Below, piece after piece: positions 42,109 to 50,904 of a stretch of 64,000 bases of DNA. Position numbers and translations under genes: made by a program. Source of the DNA: UBA6898 sp964463135 (GTDB lineage: Bacteria > Nitrospirota > Thermodesulfovibrionia > Thermodesulfovibrionales > UBA6898); NCBI GenBank assembly GCA_964463135.1, contig CAYXBA010000006.1:1-64000 (forward strand). The letters run 5' to 3'. Position 1 is the first letter of the stretch, and each line of letters starts with the position of its first letter. The notes below the pieces were generated by a model. That model searched no databases, had not been told where the DNA came from, and saw nothing but the letters and a program-made list of their open reading frames with translations.

Positions 42109-42160
42109 ATAATCGGAAAGATGTGAAAAGACTACTACTCATCAATCACTATGGAAGACC

Positions 42161-43729
42161 ATGTTTGACAGAAAACTGAAAACGTATCAGCAGATCATCG
42201 AGCAGATGGGGGACGGGGTCTGCCTTTTAACCCTCGACGGCAGGGTTGCATACTGGAATAGAGGCGCAGAAACGATCACCGGCTGGACTTCTCATGAACT
42301 GCTCAACAGGTCCTGCAGCGATGAGCTGATCAGAATTGAAGATGAGGACGGCAATGCCCTTGGCGACCTCCTGCCTTCGTTTACTGCATCACATGCGCCG
42401 GCACAGAGGAATCTCTTCCTGACGCTCAGGGATGGCAGCAGGGTTCTTCTGGAAGGCACTATTTCCCGTCTTCTCAGAGATAATAAGCCGGAAGGCGTTA
42501 TTGTTGCATTCAGGGATATAGCACAGTTTGCCGCTCTCAGGCCGTTTCAGATGAAGACGAGGAAGCTCGAGCGTCTGATCCCGATCTGCGGGTGGTGCAA
42601 GAAGATACGGCATGATGATGAAACCTGGGAGCAGCTTGAAGCGTATCTCACGGAGCAGGGCTTCGGCGACTTCACGCACTCCATGTGTCCGGTCTGCGCA
42701 GAGAAAATATTCTCAAAGCGCATTTATCTTGAAAGCTACCAGAATATCTGCAAGGCGATCAGCACCAGTCTTTCGGTTGATGAGGTCCTGAACCTTATCG
42801 TTACGCATGTCGTCAAAGTGATGAACATGAAGGCAAGTCTGGTGAGACTCCTGAACAGGGAGAAGAACCAGCTCGAGATCGCTGCCCATTGCGGTCTGAG
42901 CGAAAGCTATGTAAATAAAGGTCCGGTAGAATATGACCGTTCCATAGACGATGCCCTTGCCGGGAAACCGGTATCGATCTACGACATCACCGAAGATACG
43001 TCGTCCAAATACCGGAAAGAGGCTGAAAAAGAGGGCATCCGCACGATCCTCTCTATCCCGCTCAGGTGCATGGATGAAGTGATCGGCGTGCTCAGGATGT
43101 ACACTGCAGAGCCGCTGAATTATTCGGATGAAGACCTCAAGTTCCTTGCTGCAATTGCGGAGCAGGCTGCCATTGCCATCATGAATGCACGCCATTTTGA
43201 AAAAAGTGTGTCGCGTGAACGCGAGTACCTTGATATCTTCAAGGCAGTTACCAAGACGATCAGTTCGACGCTGAATGTTCAAGAGGTCCTGAACACGGTT
43301 GTGAGGATGATCCCTGCGGTCCTGAGGCTGAAGGCAGCGACCATCCGGCTCCTGGACGACTCGGGCCAGAAACTGATCCTGGAGGCTGCACACGGGGTGT
43401 CAGAGCAGTACCTGCACAGGGGACCTGTTGATACCGAGGAGAACATCCGGGAGGCCCTGAACGAAAACCCTGTTGCGATCTATGATGTGATGACCGACCA
43501 GCGGATAACCTATAAGAAAGAGACAGAGGCTGAGGGTATCAAGAGCGTCCTTGCCCTGCCGATCATAGCCAAAGGAAAGGTGATCGGCGTTCTCAGGCTG
43601 CTCACCAACGTGCACAGGACCTTTAGCCAGGACGAGATCGATTTTACGATGGCCCTTGCCGAACAGTGCGGCATCGCCATCGAGAATGCACGGATGTACG
43701 AAAAGCTCCGTTCAGCGAATATCGGCTGA
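42161..43729 (+). CDS. PAS - Cys motif - GAF - GAF sensory protein without output domain
   Basis: 522 residues: a PAS domain (about 8-125, GDGVCLLTLDGRVAYWNRGAE), then a CxxC pair (143/146, ICGWCKKIR) with a later CxxC (176/179, MCPVC) forming a probable metal-binding linker. Two GAF domains follow, each with AxxRLL, a GVSE/GLSE segment and IPLRC or LPIIA near the end. There is no kinase, GGDEF, EAL or DNA-binding domain. The two GAF domains resemble each other and probably arose by duplication. It may signal by protein contact or be a truncated kinase; flanking palindromic repeats lie on both sides. Confidence 0.85.
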   Translation: MFDRKLKTYQQIIEQMGDGVCLLTLDGRVAYWNRGAETITGWTSHELLNRSCSDELIRIEDEDGNALGDLLPSFTASHAPAQRNLFLTLRDGSRVLLEGTISRLLRDNKPEGVIVAFRDIAQFAALRPFQMKTRKLERLIPICGWCKKIRHDDETWEQLEAYLTEQGFGDFTHSMCPVCAEKIFSKRIYLESYQNICKAISTSLSVDEVLNLIVTHVVKVMNMKASLVRLLNREKNQLEIAAHCGLSESYVNKGPVEYDRSIDDALAGKPVSIYDITEDTSSKYRKEAEKEGIRTILSIPLRCMDEVIGVLRMYTAEPLNYSDEDLKFLAAIAEQAAIAIMNARHFEKSVSREREYLDIFKAVTKTISSTLNVQEVLNTVVRMIPAVLRLKAATIRLLDDSGQKLILEAAHGVSEQYLHRGPVDTEENIREALNENPVAIYDVMTDQRITYKKETEAEGIKSVLALPIIAKGKVIGVLRLLTNVHRTFSQDEIDFTMALAEQCGIAIENARMYEKLRSANIG

Positions 43730-43795
43730 TAGAGAAAATAGCGCTTTCTCAAAATACGAGGGGCTTCAGACCTTTCTGCGGTTGTTCCCTTTTCT

Positions 43796-43878
43796 CCCCT
43801 CCTTACCAAGGAGGGGATTGGGGAGGTTTTGGTAAATTTCTCTATAACCCCACCTGACCTCCCCTTGGTAAGGGGAGG
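43796..43878 (+). repeat. Dispersed palindromic repeat, copy 2
   Basis: Starts CCCCTCCTTACCAAGGAGGGG, has TGGGGAGGTTTTGG in the middle, and ends CCTCCCCTTGGTAAGGGGAGG. It contains two strong hairpins, one at each end. It is non-coding, 67 bp after the sensor gene. Confidence 0.8.
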
Positions 43879-43925
43879 GACCAAGTTGTTCAAGCTTATA
43901 GGTGCACCGATGTGCAAGAACAGAA

Positions 43926-43960
43926 ACGACAAAGGCCGTGATGAACACGGCCTTTGTCGT
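43926..43960 (-). terminator. Terminator of the atpB-atpE operon
   Basis: A 15-bp perfect stem (ACGACAAAGGCCGTG / CACGGCCTTTGTCGT) with a 5-nt loop begins 20 bp beyond the atpE stop. On the minus strand it is followed by a short T-rich TTTCTG. Confidence 0.65.
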
Positions 43961-43979
43961 TAGTGATGCCGGATATTCT

Positions 43980-44339
43980 TTAGAAGAACATCTTTGCGTT
44001 GATCAGGATACCGAGCGCAACGAGCAGCGCATAGATCGCAAGAGACTCGATCATGGCGAGACCGATGATCAGGGTCGTCGTGATCTTGCCGGAAGCTCCC
44101 GGATTCCTTGCAATGCCTTCGGTAGCACCCTTCAGACCCATGCCCTGGCCAATACCTGTGCCAAGAGCAGCGATACCGATCGCGATGCCTGCAGCAAGCG
44201 CGGCCATCCCCTTGCCTGAACCGGAATCTGCAGCAGGAGCAGCAGCCGGAGCAGCCCCTTCAGTAGCGAAGACCGCTACCGGAGCGAGCAGGCAGATAAC
44301 AGCGAATGTGAGCAGTGCGAGAGAAAGAATTTTTTTCAT
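43980..44339 (-). CDS. atpE: ATP synthase F0 subunit c with N-terminal signal-like extension
   Basis: Forms the rotating c-ring of the membrane motor. The 119 residues are longer than the usual 70-90 because a signal-like segment (1-25, ending VFA) and an Ala/Pro linker precede the two-helix hairpin. Ion-binding residues are Gln65 (GIGQG), Glu98 and Ser99 (AMIES) and Tyr103; Gln, Glu-Ser and Tyr are shared with sodium-type rings, but the threonine after Ser is leucine. Coupling ion is undecided. It follows atpB; no other ATP synthase gene is in the window, so F0 a/c are separate from F1. Confidence 0.94.
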   Translation of the reverse strand: MKKILSLALLTFAVICLLAPVAVFATEGAAPAAAPAADSGSGKGMAALAAGIAIGIAALGTGIGQGMGLKGATEGIARNPGASGKITTTLIIGLAMIESLAIYALLVALGILINAKMFF

Positions 44340-44372
44340 GTTGTTCTTTCCTCCTTTCTTAAAGACTTTGAT

Positions 44373-45059
44373 TTAATGTGCCTCTTCAACGGCACCAGCG
44401 AGATACAAGGTCGTAAGCAGCGTGAAAACAAATGCCTGGATAACGCTGACCAGAGAGCCGAGCGCCAGGATAAGTGTCGGTACCAGCCAGGGTGAAAGTC
44501 CTGCAAGCACGAGCAGGATGATATGCTTTGCCACCATGTTGCCGAAGAGCCTGACCGAGAGCGTGACCGGCCTGACCAGATGGCCGATGAGCTCAATGAT
44601 GAATATGAGCATCATGAGCGGCAGGGCAGGGAGCGACCTGATCGGTCCAAGGAAATGCTTGAAGTATCCGATGCCGTGGACCCTGAGGCCGTACACATGG
44701 GTTGCAAGAAAGATCGGTAATGCCAGGGCGACATTATTATTGATATTGCTGGTCGGAGAATAGAAGCCCGGGATCAGACCCATGAAGTTACAGACAGCAA
44801 CATAAAGGGCAACCGTGCCTATGAACGGGAAGAAATGCTTTGCCCAGTGATGGCCTATGTTCTCCTCACAAAGGCCCAGAACACCTTCTGCAATCGTCTC
44901 CATGAAGTTCTGCAGGCCGGTCGGAACAAGTTTCAGGGACCTGTTAACCATAAAAGCAGTTATGATCAGAATGAAAGACGCAAGGAATGCATAAGAAACG
45001 TAGTGAGGAACCGTATGAACATTTATGAAGATATCGGACAACAGTTTTTCTTCGTGCAT
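44373..45059 (-). CDS. atpB: ATP synthase F0 subunit a
   Basis: The stator channel subunit through which ions reach the c-ring. The 228 residues have five to six membrane helices; the essential arginine is Arg170 in LSVRLFGNM, and LIPGFYSPTSNINNN and the late QAFVFTLLTTLYL are typical. AAGGAG precedes the ATG. It is first in an atpB-atpE operon of its own, with a promoter 30 bp upstream. Confidence 0.95.
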   Translation of the reverse strand: MHEEKLLSDIFINVHTVPHYVSYAFLASFILIITAFMVNRSLKLVPTGLQNFMETIAEGVLGLCEENIGHHWAKHFFPFIGTVALYVAVCNFMGLIPGFYSPTSNINNNVALALPIFLATHVYGLRVHGIGYFKHFLGPIRSLPALPLMMLIFIIELIGHLVRPVTLSVRLFGNMVAKHIILLVLAGLSPWLVPTLILALGSLVSVIQAFVFTLLTTLYLAGAVEEAH

Positions 45060-45088
45060 TGAAATCTCCTTGGGAGAAAAGTAGGGTA

Positions 45089-45118
45089 ATATTACCTAAC
45101 AAAAATGCGAGAAGTCAA
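45089..45118 (-). promoter_or_regulatory. Sigma-70 type promoter of atpB-atpE
   Basis: On the minus strand TTGACT (45118-45113) and TAATAT (45094-45089) are separated by 18 bp, 30 bp before atpB. The -10 lies in a perfect palindrome GGTAATATTACC. Confidence 0.65.
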
Positions 45119-45252
45119 GGATTTGCAACGGTTTTATAGCTTCATAAGAAATGACAATGAATACAAAAATCTTGCATTTTTCATTTCAAAAGTGTATTAA
45201 TAACTGTGGTTAACAGTACATCTTTTCTAGTCTACGGATAACAGGAATAGTA

Positions 45253-45693
45253 ATGGCAAAAGATAAAGTGAAAAAGGATCTTAGCGATGAGGAGAAGCAG
45301 AGCCTTCCTCTGTATCCTATCGGTATTGTTGCGGAACTGATCGGAACGACCGACCAGACCCTCAGGCTTTATGAAAAGCATGGCCTGATCAAGCCGGCGC
45401 GCAGGAACAAGAACCGGTTTTATTCAGAGAATAATATCAAGTGGCTCCGGTGCCTCAGGGACCTGATCCATAACCAGAAGATCAGCATCGAAGGCATCAA
45501 GAAGCTCCTCGATTATGCACCCTGCTGGGAGATCACCAGCTGTCCTGACGAGCGGAAGGGCAAATGCTCTGCGTACATCGACAAGACCAAGCCCTGCTGG
45601 GAGCTGAACCGGATGATCTGCAATACGGAATCTGGAAGGATCTGCGAAGACTGCGTTGTCTTTATCTCCAAGCAGTCAGCAAAAAAGAAATAA
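45253..45693 (+). CDS. MerR-family regulator with C-terminal seven-cysteine tail
   Basis: 146 residues. The N-terminal half is a MerR winged helix (YPIGIVAELIGTTDQTLRLY, KHGLIKPARRNKNRFY, then DLIHNQKISIEGIKKLL). Instead of a dimerisation coiled coil it ends in a compact cysteine block with Cys at 91, 97, 105, 115, 123, 131 and 134 (CWEITSC, KPCWELNRMIC, CEDC). The CWE...C...CWE pattern also occurs at the ends of sensory proteins in deltaproteobacteria and Nitrospirota. A metal or iron-sulfur sensor is plausible. It is divergent from atpB, so it may regulate it or itself. Confidence 0.85.
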   Translation: MAKDKVKKDLSDEEKQSLPLYPIGIVAELIGTTDQTLRLYEKHGLIKPARRNKNRFYSENNIKWLRCLRDLIHNQKISIEGIKKLLDYAPCWEITSCPDERKGKCSAYIDKTKPCWELNRMICNTESGRICEDCVVFISKQSAKKK

Positions 45694-45807
45694 AGGCGTT
45701 CCGTTTTTTTGCTGCTGTGCCATCATTATTGAACCCTGCATAACGATTTCTCGCCCCAGCGAGTCGCCAACTAAACGCCTACAGACTGTCTGCCTGATCA
45801 GCTGTTT

Positions 45808-48108
45808 TTAATCAAAGTTGAACTGGGTAGGGTCCTTGATCTCCCAGACGGACCTGGACGGTGCATATTGATTCGGCTGCGTACCTTCCTTAAAATATTC
45901 CTTCAGGCCCGAATCGTCTTTGGACAGAAGTCCGGTCTTGGGGTCGATAAAGAGGCTGACAATGCCTTCAGGCGGCTGAAACCCCTCGGATTCCCCTCTG
46001 GCAGCACTGCTCATGAACATGGTCCAGATCGGTGCAGCAGCCTTTCCTCCGGTCTCCTGAGACCCGAGCGTTTTTGCATTATCAAACCCTACCCAGACCG
46101 ACGTCACGAGATTTGATGTGTACCCGACGAACCATGCGTCTTTGTAATCGTTTGTCGTGCCGGTCTTTGCCGCAACAGGCCTGCCGAGGGCCCTGGCACG
46201 CCAGCCGGTCCCGTATCTGACAACGTCCTCCATCATGGAGGTTATGAGGAATGCTGTCTGGGGGCTGATGACCTGTTCAGGCTCCGGCTCGTTCGTCTCA
46301 AGGATCCTGCCTTTGGTGTCAGTTACATATTTCAGGGAAATAGGTTTTGACTTCATGCCATTGCTCGCAAAGACATTGTAGGTCATTGCCATTTCCAGAG
46401 GCGTCATGCTGAATGAACCGAGCGCGATACTCAGGTTCCGCGGCAGTTCAGCAGAGACGCCCACGGTCCGTGCAAAGCCCAGGAGCGCATCCATGCCTAT
46501 GGCATCGGCAAGACGGATCGTCACGACATTCCGCGAATAGGTGAGCGCTTCTCTCAGGCGCGTTGGGCCGTAATTCTTATGATCATAGTTCTCCGGCGTC
46601 CAGTCACCTTTCGGGCCTCCTGCATAGTTGACCGGCTCATCTACGATGATGCTGGCCGGCGTAAAACCGTGGTCCATTGCAGCAGCATAGATGATCGGCT
46701 TAAAGGATGAGCCGGGCTGGCGCTTTGCCATGATCGCACGGTTGAAATCGCTCCGCGCAAAATCATACCCCCCGACCATGGCGCGGATAAAACCGGTATA
46801 TGGTTCGACCGCAACAAGGGCGCCTTCAACCTCAGGCTCCTGTTCCAGCGCAAGCGTGACGCTGTTCTTCTGGATGCTCCTGATGCTGACCCGGACAATG
46901 TCGCCGGGGTGGAGGATCTGGTTGAGGCTGAAGTCCTTCAAGACCTTGACGCTGCCTGACTTGCTGAGGGTTCTCGACGCCCACTGTGCATCCCTGATCG
47001 AGAGCTTGCCGAGCAGGCCCCGGGTCTTGATCACTGCTTCCTGGGCAGTGACCTTCAGGACGAGCCCGGTGTAGATATCGCCGGGATTGTTCATGACCGT
47101 TGTGCTCATATCGCGCGTTTTCAGTTCCTTCTCCAGGTCAACGTCTTTCTTTGTTTCGATGGCGCCGCGCCATCCCCTGCGCTTGTCAACCTCTCGCAGG
47201 CCGTTCTGCATGGCATTGACCGCAGAAAGCTGCATTGCCCTGTTCAGTGTGGTATATGCCTTGAGGCCGGTCTTGTACACGGCCTCTTCCCCGTATTTCT
47301 CTTCCAGGTATTTCCTGATATATTCGACAAAATAACTGTTTGCCTCCATGCCTTTCTTCAGGCTTGCGAGGTACAGGGGATGACTGTACGCGCTTTCCCG
47401 TTCCTGCTTTGTGATATAGCCTTCTTCTTCCATTCTGCTCAGAACGATGTTCTGCCGTTCTTTTGCACGGGTGAGATCATTAAAAGGAGAATAGGTGGTT
47501 GGGGCCTTGACCAGGCCTGCAAGCATGGCCGCCTCTGCGAGGGTGAGCTGCCGCGCAGACTTGCCGAAATAGGTGCGCGCTGCCATTTCAATGCCGTAAG
47601 CCCCGTGTCCGAAATAGACCTTATTGAGATAGAGCTCAAGGATCTCCTGCTTGCTGAGGCTCTTTTCGATCTTGAAGGCAAGGGCAGCCTCGAGCAGTTT
47701 GCGCTTTATGGTCTTTTCGGATGACAGAAATACGACCTTGGCAAGCTGCTGGGTCAGCGTGCTGCCCCCCTCTTTCAGACTCACATGAATGATGTCCTTT
47801 ACGATCGCCCGAGCAATGGCAATGTAGTCCACGCCCTTGTGCTTGAAAAAGCGTGAATCTTCCACCGCGACGATCGCATTGATCATCTGCTTGGGCATGT
47901 TGTTGATAGAGAGAAAAATCCCTTTTTCCGCCTTGAGCTCGCCTATCAGCACGTCGTCATCAGCATAGATCTTTGTGCCGCCGCTGGCCTGATAATGCTT
48001 GAGTTCGTCGATCGAAGGTATGCCCCTGGCAACTGCCGCATAGCCGCCTGCTATGCCGCCGATCAGGATGGAAGAGAGGACGAGGATAATAATAATTCTC
48101 GGTTTCAC
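45808..48108 (-). CDS. mrcA: Penicillin-binding protein 1A (glycosyltransferase/transpeptidase)
   Basis: Polymerises and cross-links peptidoglycan at the outer face of the inner membrane. The 766 residues have an N-terminal anchor, a GT51 domain (VAVEDSRFFKHKGVDYIAIA with the catalytic Glu, GGSTLTQQLAK, ELYLNKVYFGHGAYG), an OB-like insert, and a transpeptidase domain with the Ser of PGSSFKPI, SRN, and KTGTTNDYKDAWF. It lies 58 bp downstream of feoB on the same strand. Confidence 0.95.
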   Translation of the reverse strand: MKPRIIIILVLSSILIGGIAGGYAAVARGIPSIDELKHYQASGGTKIYADDDVLIGELKAEKGIFLSINNMPKQMINAIVAVEDSRFFKHKGVDYIAIARAIVKDIIHVSLKEGGSTLTQQLAKVVFLSSEKTIKRKLLEAALAFKIEKSLSKQEILELYLNKVYFGHGAYGIEMAARTYFGKSARQLTLAEAAMLAGLVKAPTTYSPFNDLTRAKERQNIVLSRMEEEGYITKQERESAYSHPLYLASLKKGMEANSYFVEYIRKYLEEKYGEEAVYKTGLKAYTTLNRAMQLSAVNAMQNGLREVDKRRGWRGAIETKKDVDLEKELKTRDMSTTVMNNPGDIYTGLVLKVTAQEAVIKTRGLLGKLSIRDAQWASRTLSKSGSVKVLKDFSLNQILHPGDIVRVSIRSIQKNSVTLALEQEPEVEGALVAVEPYTGFIRAMVGGYDFARSDFNRAIMAKRQPGSSFKPIIYAAAMDHGFTPASIIVDEPVNYAGGPKGDWTPENYDHKNYGPTRLREALTYSRNVVTIRLADAIGMDALLGFARTVGVSAELPRNLSIALGSFSMTPLEMAMTYNVFASNGMKSKPISLKYVTDTKGRILETNEPEPEQVISPQTAFLITSMMEDVVRYGTGWRARALGRPVAAKTGTTNDYKDAWFVGYTSNLVTSVWVGFDNAKTLGSQETGGKAAAPIWTMFMSSAARGESEGFQPPEGIVSLFIDPKTGLLSKDDSGLKEYFKEGTQPNQYAPSRSVWEIKDPTQFNFD

Positions 48109-48166
48109 AGTAGGATTGATTATACCCGCCTTAGGAAAGGACTGTAAAGGACTGCAAAAAGCGCGA

Positions 48167-50131
48167 TCAGGCCAGAAGGGTCAGGATGAGATTAATGCCG
48201 CCGCCGACGAGAAGGGCAAAAACGGTGATGAGCGAGAACATCAGCAGCGATGTTCTTGTGCCCCGTTCCTTGATGATCATAAAAAAGCTCGCAAGGCAGG
48301 GGACGAAGAGCGAGAGGGTTATGATGCTCACGATCACCTGATGTTCGGTCATCAGCCCCTGTTTGGAGAGCGTGAAGAGGCCGGCTGCGCCGTAGTCCCT
48401 TCTCAGAAAGCCGAGGATGAATGCAGCGGTCGCTTCCTGGGGCAGACCGAGGAACTTCACGACAACAGGAGAAGCTGCCTCCTCCAGCCATTTGAGCAGG
48501 TGTGTCTTGTCGAGCACAAAGAGGATAAAGGTGCCGAGAATGAAGAGCGGAACAGCTTCTTTCAGATACCATTCTATCCTGCCGATCGTCTTCATGAGAA
48601 TGTTCCCCATGCGGGGCATGCGCATCGGCGGAATTTCGAGAAAGAAATCTGCCCTGCTTCCGGGCAGAACCCGGGAGGTTATGGTCCCTGCGAGCAGGAG
48701 CACCAGAAGCAGCGTGCCTATCCACCAGAGTGCGACCTTTAGGGAGTAGGGGCCGAGCATACCGAGGATCACTCCCAGCTGGGCAGAGCAGGGTATGGCG
48801 AGCGCAATAAGAAAGGTAGCGATAAGCCGTTCCCGTTTTGTCTCGAGGATGCGCGTGGTCATGGTGGCCATGGTGCCGCAGCCGAGGCCGAGGACCATCG
48901 GCAGGACTGCCTTGCCGTTCAGGCCGATCCGGGAAAAGGCACCGTTCGTAAGAACCGCAATGCGCGGCAGGTACCCGCTGTCCTCAAGAAAGCCGAAGGC
49001 AATAAAAAACGTTGCGGTGATCGGCAGGATGATGGCTACTGCATAGGTAAGCGCCATGGTGAAGAGGCCATACTGGCCCACAAAAAAGTCCTGTATAAAG
49101 GGTGATGGCACCAGTGTTTTGACGGTCTTTGCGATTGCCGGATTCAGGTATGTCTGAAAGACCACATTTTGAAAAAAATCCACCAGGGTGCCGGCGCCGA
49201 ACCGGCCGACGAACTCATAAAAGCAGAAGAGCACGAAAAGGACAAAGAACATGCCGACAAACGGGTGCATGGTCCATCTGCCCAGCCAACGGGCAATATG
49301 TCCGGACTCAGGCTCATAACGTGTCTGGACCTCGCTTACGACCCTCTCTGCAGCTTCGATCCGGGCACGGGAAATGATCGTGGAGAGCGGTTCTTTTGCC
49401 TGTGTCTCTGCCTTGTACCTGAGGTCCTCGATCTTGTCTATGGTGCCCGGGTCAAGATTGGCAATGCACCAGGTCCTCAGGCTCTCATCACCGGCCAGGA
49501 TCATAAGGCTGAGTGCACGCGGCGCGATATGTGCTTTCGGCAGAAGGGCTGAAATGGCATCAACAGATTCCTCTATGATCTTCCCGTAGTCTGCGGACAT
49601 GCTGGCGGTCCTGGGCATGAGTATCGAGTCTCTGAGCCTGTTTATGCCCTTCCGCTGCGGCGCGACCGTACCAATGACCTTAATGCCGAGTATCTCCTCC
49701 AGCCTCCGGTAGTCGATATCAATGCCGCGTGCCTTAGCCTCATCCTCCATGTTCAGGACAAGGATGCAGGGCAGGGCCATCTCTGCGAGCTGGATGAGGA
49801 GCATGAGCGCGCGCTTGAGGTTCTTGGAGTCAGCGACAAGGACCACATTATTGGATTGTTCAGCAAGGAGGATGTCTCTCGTCACCCGTTCGTCTTCGCT
49901 CATTGGGATGAAGCTGTTGACTCCGGGAGAGTCGATCAGGAGGAATTTTTCGTTATTGAGCGTGAGATTGCCTGATGCGACCTCGACCGTGGTGCCGGGA
50001 TAGTTCGAGACCGTGACGTACTTCCCGGTCAGGAGTCCGAATATGACGCTTTTGCCGACATTCGGGTTCCCTGCCAGAACTATCCTTCTATATGACTGTT
50101 TCTCGTCGCCTATTTTTTTCTTTTTCTGCAT
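48167..50131 (-). CDS. feoB: Ferrous iron transporter FeoB
   Basis: GTP-driven Fe(II) uptake at the inner membrane. The 654 residues begin with a G domain (GNPNVGKSVIFGLL, DSPGVNSF, LNMEDEA), a helical guanine-dissociation-like region, then a polytopic membrane domain with two gate motifs including LGLGCGTMATMTTR and LRRDYGAAGLF. It is shorter than E. coli FeoB (773). No feoA or feoC lies nearby. It overlaps the upstream fur-family gene by 22 bp, so it is coupled to its likely regulator. Confidence 0.95.
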   Translation of the reverse strand: MQKKKKIGDEKQSYRRIVLAGNPNVGKSVIFGLLTGKYVTVSNYPGTTVEVASGNLTLNNEKFLLIDSPGVNSFIPMSEDERVTRDILLAEQSNNVVLVADSKNLKRALMLLIQLAEMALPCILVLNMEDEAKARGIDIDYRRLEEILGIKVIGTVAPQRKGINRLRDSILMPRTASMSADYGKIIEESVDAISALLPKAHIAPRALSLMILAGDESLRTWCIANLDPGTIDKIEDLRYKAETQAKEPLSTIISRARIEAAERVVSEVQTRYEPESGHIARWLGRWTMHPFVGMFFVLFVLFCFYEFVGRFGAGTLVDFFQNVVFQTYLNPAIAKTVKTLVPSPFIQDFFVGQYGLFTMALTYAVAIILPITATFFIAFGFLEDSGYLPRIAVLTNGAFSRIGLNGKAVLPMVLGLGCGTMATMTTRILETKRERLIATFLIALAIPCSAQLGVILGMLGPYSLKVALWWIGTLLLVLLLAGTITSRVLPGSRADFFLEIPPMRMPRMGNILMKTIGRIEWYLKEAVPLFILGTFILFVLDKTHLLKWLEEAASPVVVKFLGLPQEATAAFILGFLRRDYGAAGLFTLSKQGLMTEHQVIVSIITLSLFVPCLASFFMIIKERGTRTSLLMFSLITVFALLVGGGINLILTLLA

Positions 50132-50541
50132 GTTTTACACTGGCCACGTATCTCAAGCGTGTGGCTTGTTCCTTCAAAACTGTATTTTGTGCATATATCG
50201 TTCTGGATAGACTCCAGATTCTCGGAATAGAACTCGATCACCTCGCCGCAGTCAGTGCAGACCATATGGTCATGGTGCTTGTGGCCGAAGGTCAGCTCAT
50301 ACACGTTTCCCTTCTCAGTCCGCGAAATGCGTTCTACCAGGCCGCTTTCGACGAGCAGGTTCAGGGTCCTGTACACGGATGCGCGCGACGCCTTGATGCC
50401 TGCCCCTCTGATCTTAAAATAGAGGTGCTCAGGCTCAAAATGGCCGTGTGTCGAGAAGATCTCGCCAACTACTGCCATGCGCTCCTTGGTCAGTTTCAGG
50501 CCGCGTCCGACCAGAAAGTCCTGAAAGGTCCTGCATTCCAT
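50110..50541 (-). CDS. fur: Fur-family metal-responsive regulator
   Basis: 143 residues: a winged helix (GLKLTKERMAVVGEIF, KASRASVYRTLNLLVESGLV), the metal site HKHHDHMVCTDCGEVIEF, and a terminal CKTCRKRKK for structural zinc. It probably represses feoB, which it overlaps, when iron is replete. The start at ATG 50541 is preferred to a TTG 36 bp upstream on family length. The sequence upstream contains two CAATT-type half sites (about 50545-50580) that could be its own operator, but no good Fur consensus. PerR or Zur cannot be excluded. Confidence 0.9.
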   Translation of the reverse strand: MECRTFQDFLVGRGLKLTKERMAVVGEIFSTHGHFEPEHLYFKIRGAGIKASRASVYRTLNLLVESGLVERISRTEKGNVYELTFGHKHHDHMVCTDCGEVIEFYSENLESIQNDICTKYSFEGTSHTLEIRGQCKTCRKRKK

Positions 50542-50617
50542 ACGAGAAGTATAGCTGAAATTGAGATTAAGTTGCAATTGAGAGGGAGAATACTTCTATA
50601 CTTACAGGCCAGATGGT

Positions 50618-50747
50618 AGCTCTTCAATTCGGGTTGAATCCCCTCCTTACCAAGGAGGGGCTGGGGGAGGTTTTGGGAATTATATCAATACCCCTCCATG
50701 CCTCCCCTTGGAAAGGGGAGGATTATTCTGCCCATAATTGAAGAGCT
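50618..50747. repeat. 12-bp inverted repeat enclosing palindromic repeat copy 3
   Basis: AGCTCTTCAATT (50618-50629) and AATTGAAGAGCT (50736-50747) are perfect inverted copies. Between them lies dispersed-repeat copy 3 (50640-50721), starting CCCCTCCTTACCAAGGAGGGG and ending CCTCCCCTTGGAAAGGGGAGG. The nested symmetry suggests insertion into a pre-existing hairpin, or a longer element. The rest of the 50542-50904 gap holds a TTGACA at 50777 with no clear -10 partner. Confidence 0.7.
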
Positions 50748-50904
50748 TCGAAGTTGCAGGACATTTCTATTTTGGGTTGACAGTTGCGGCCCATGTTTTG
50801 CAAATAATGGACGTTTGTGCTAAGGTTAAAACCGTTTTTTATATAGTTGTCATGACCCTGCAGTTGCAGTTGCCGTTAATTCCCTGATATCACGGAGGCA
50901 TACC

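Noticed and set aside
42003..50721. Possible CRISPR array from the repeated CCTCC palindromes
   Set aside because: Only three copies, several kilobases apart, with no regular spacers and no cas genes.
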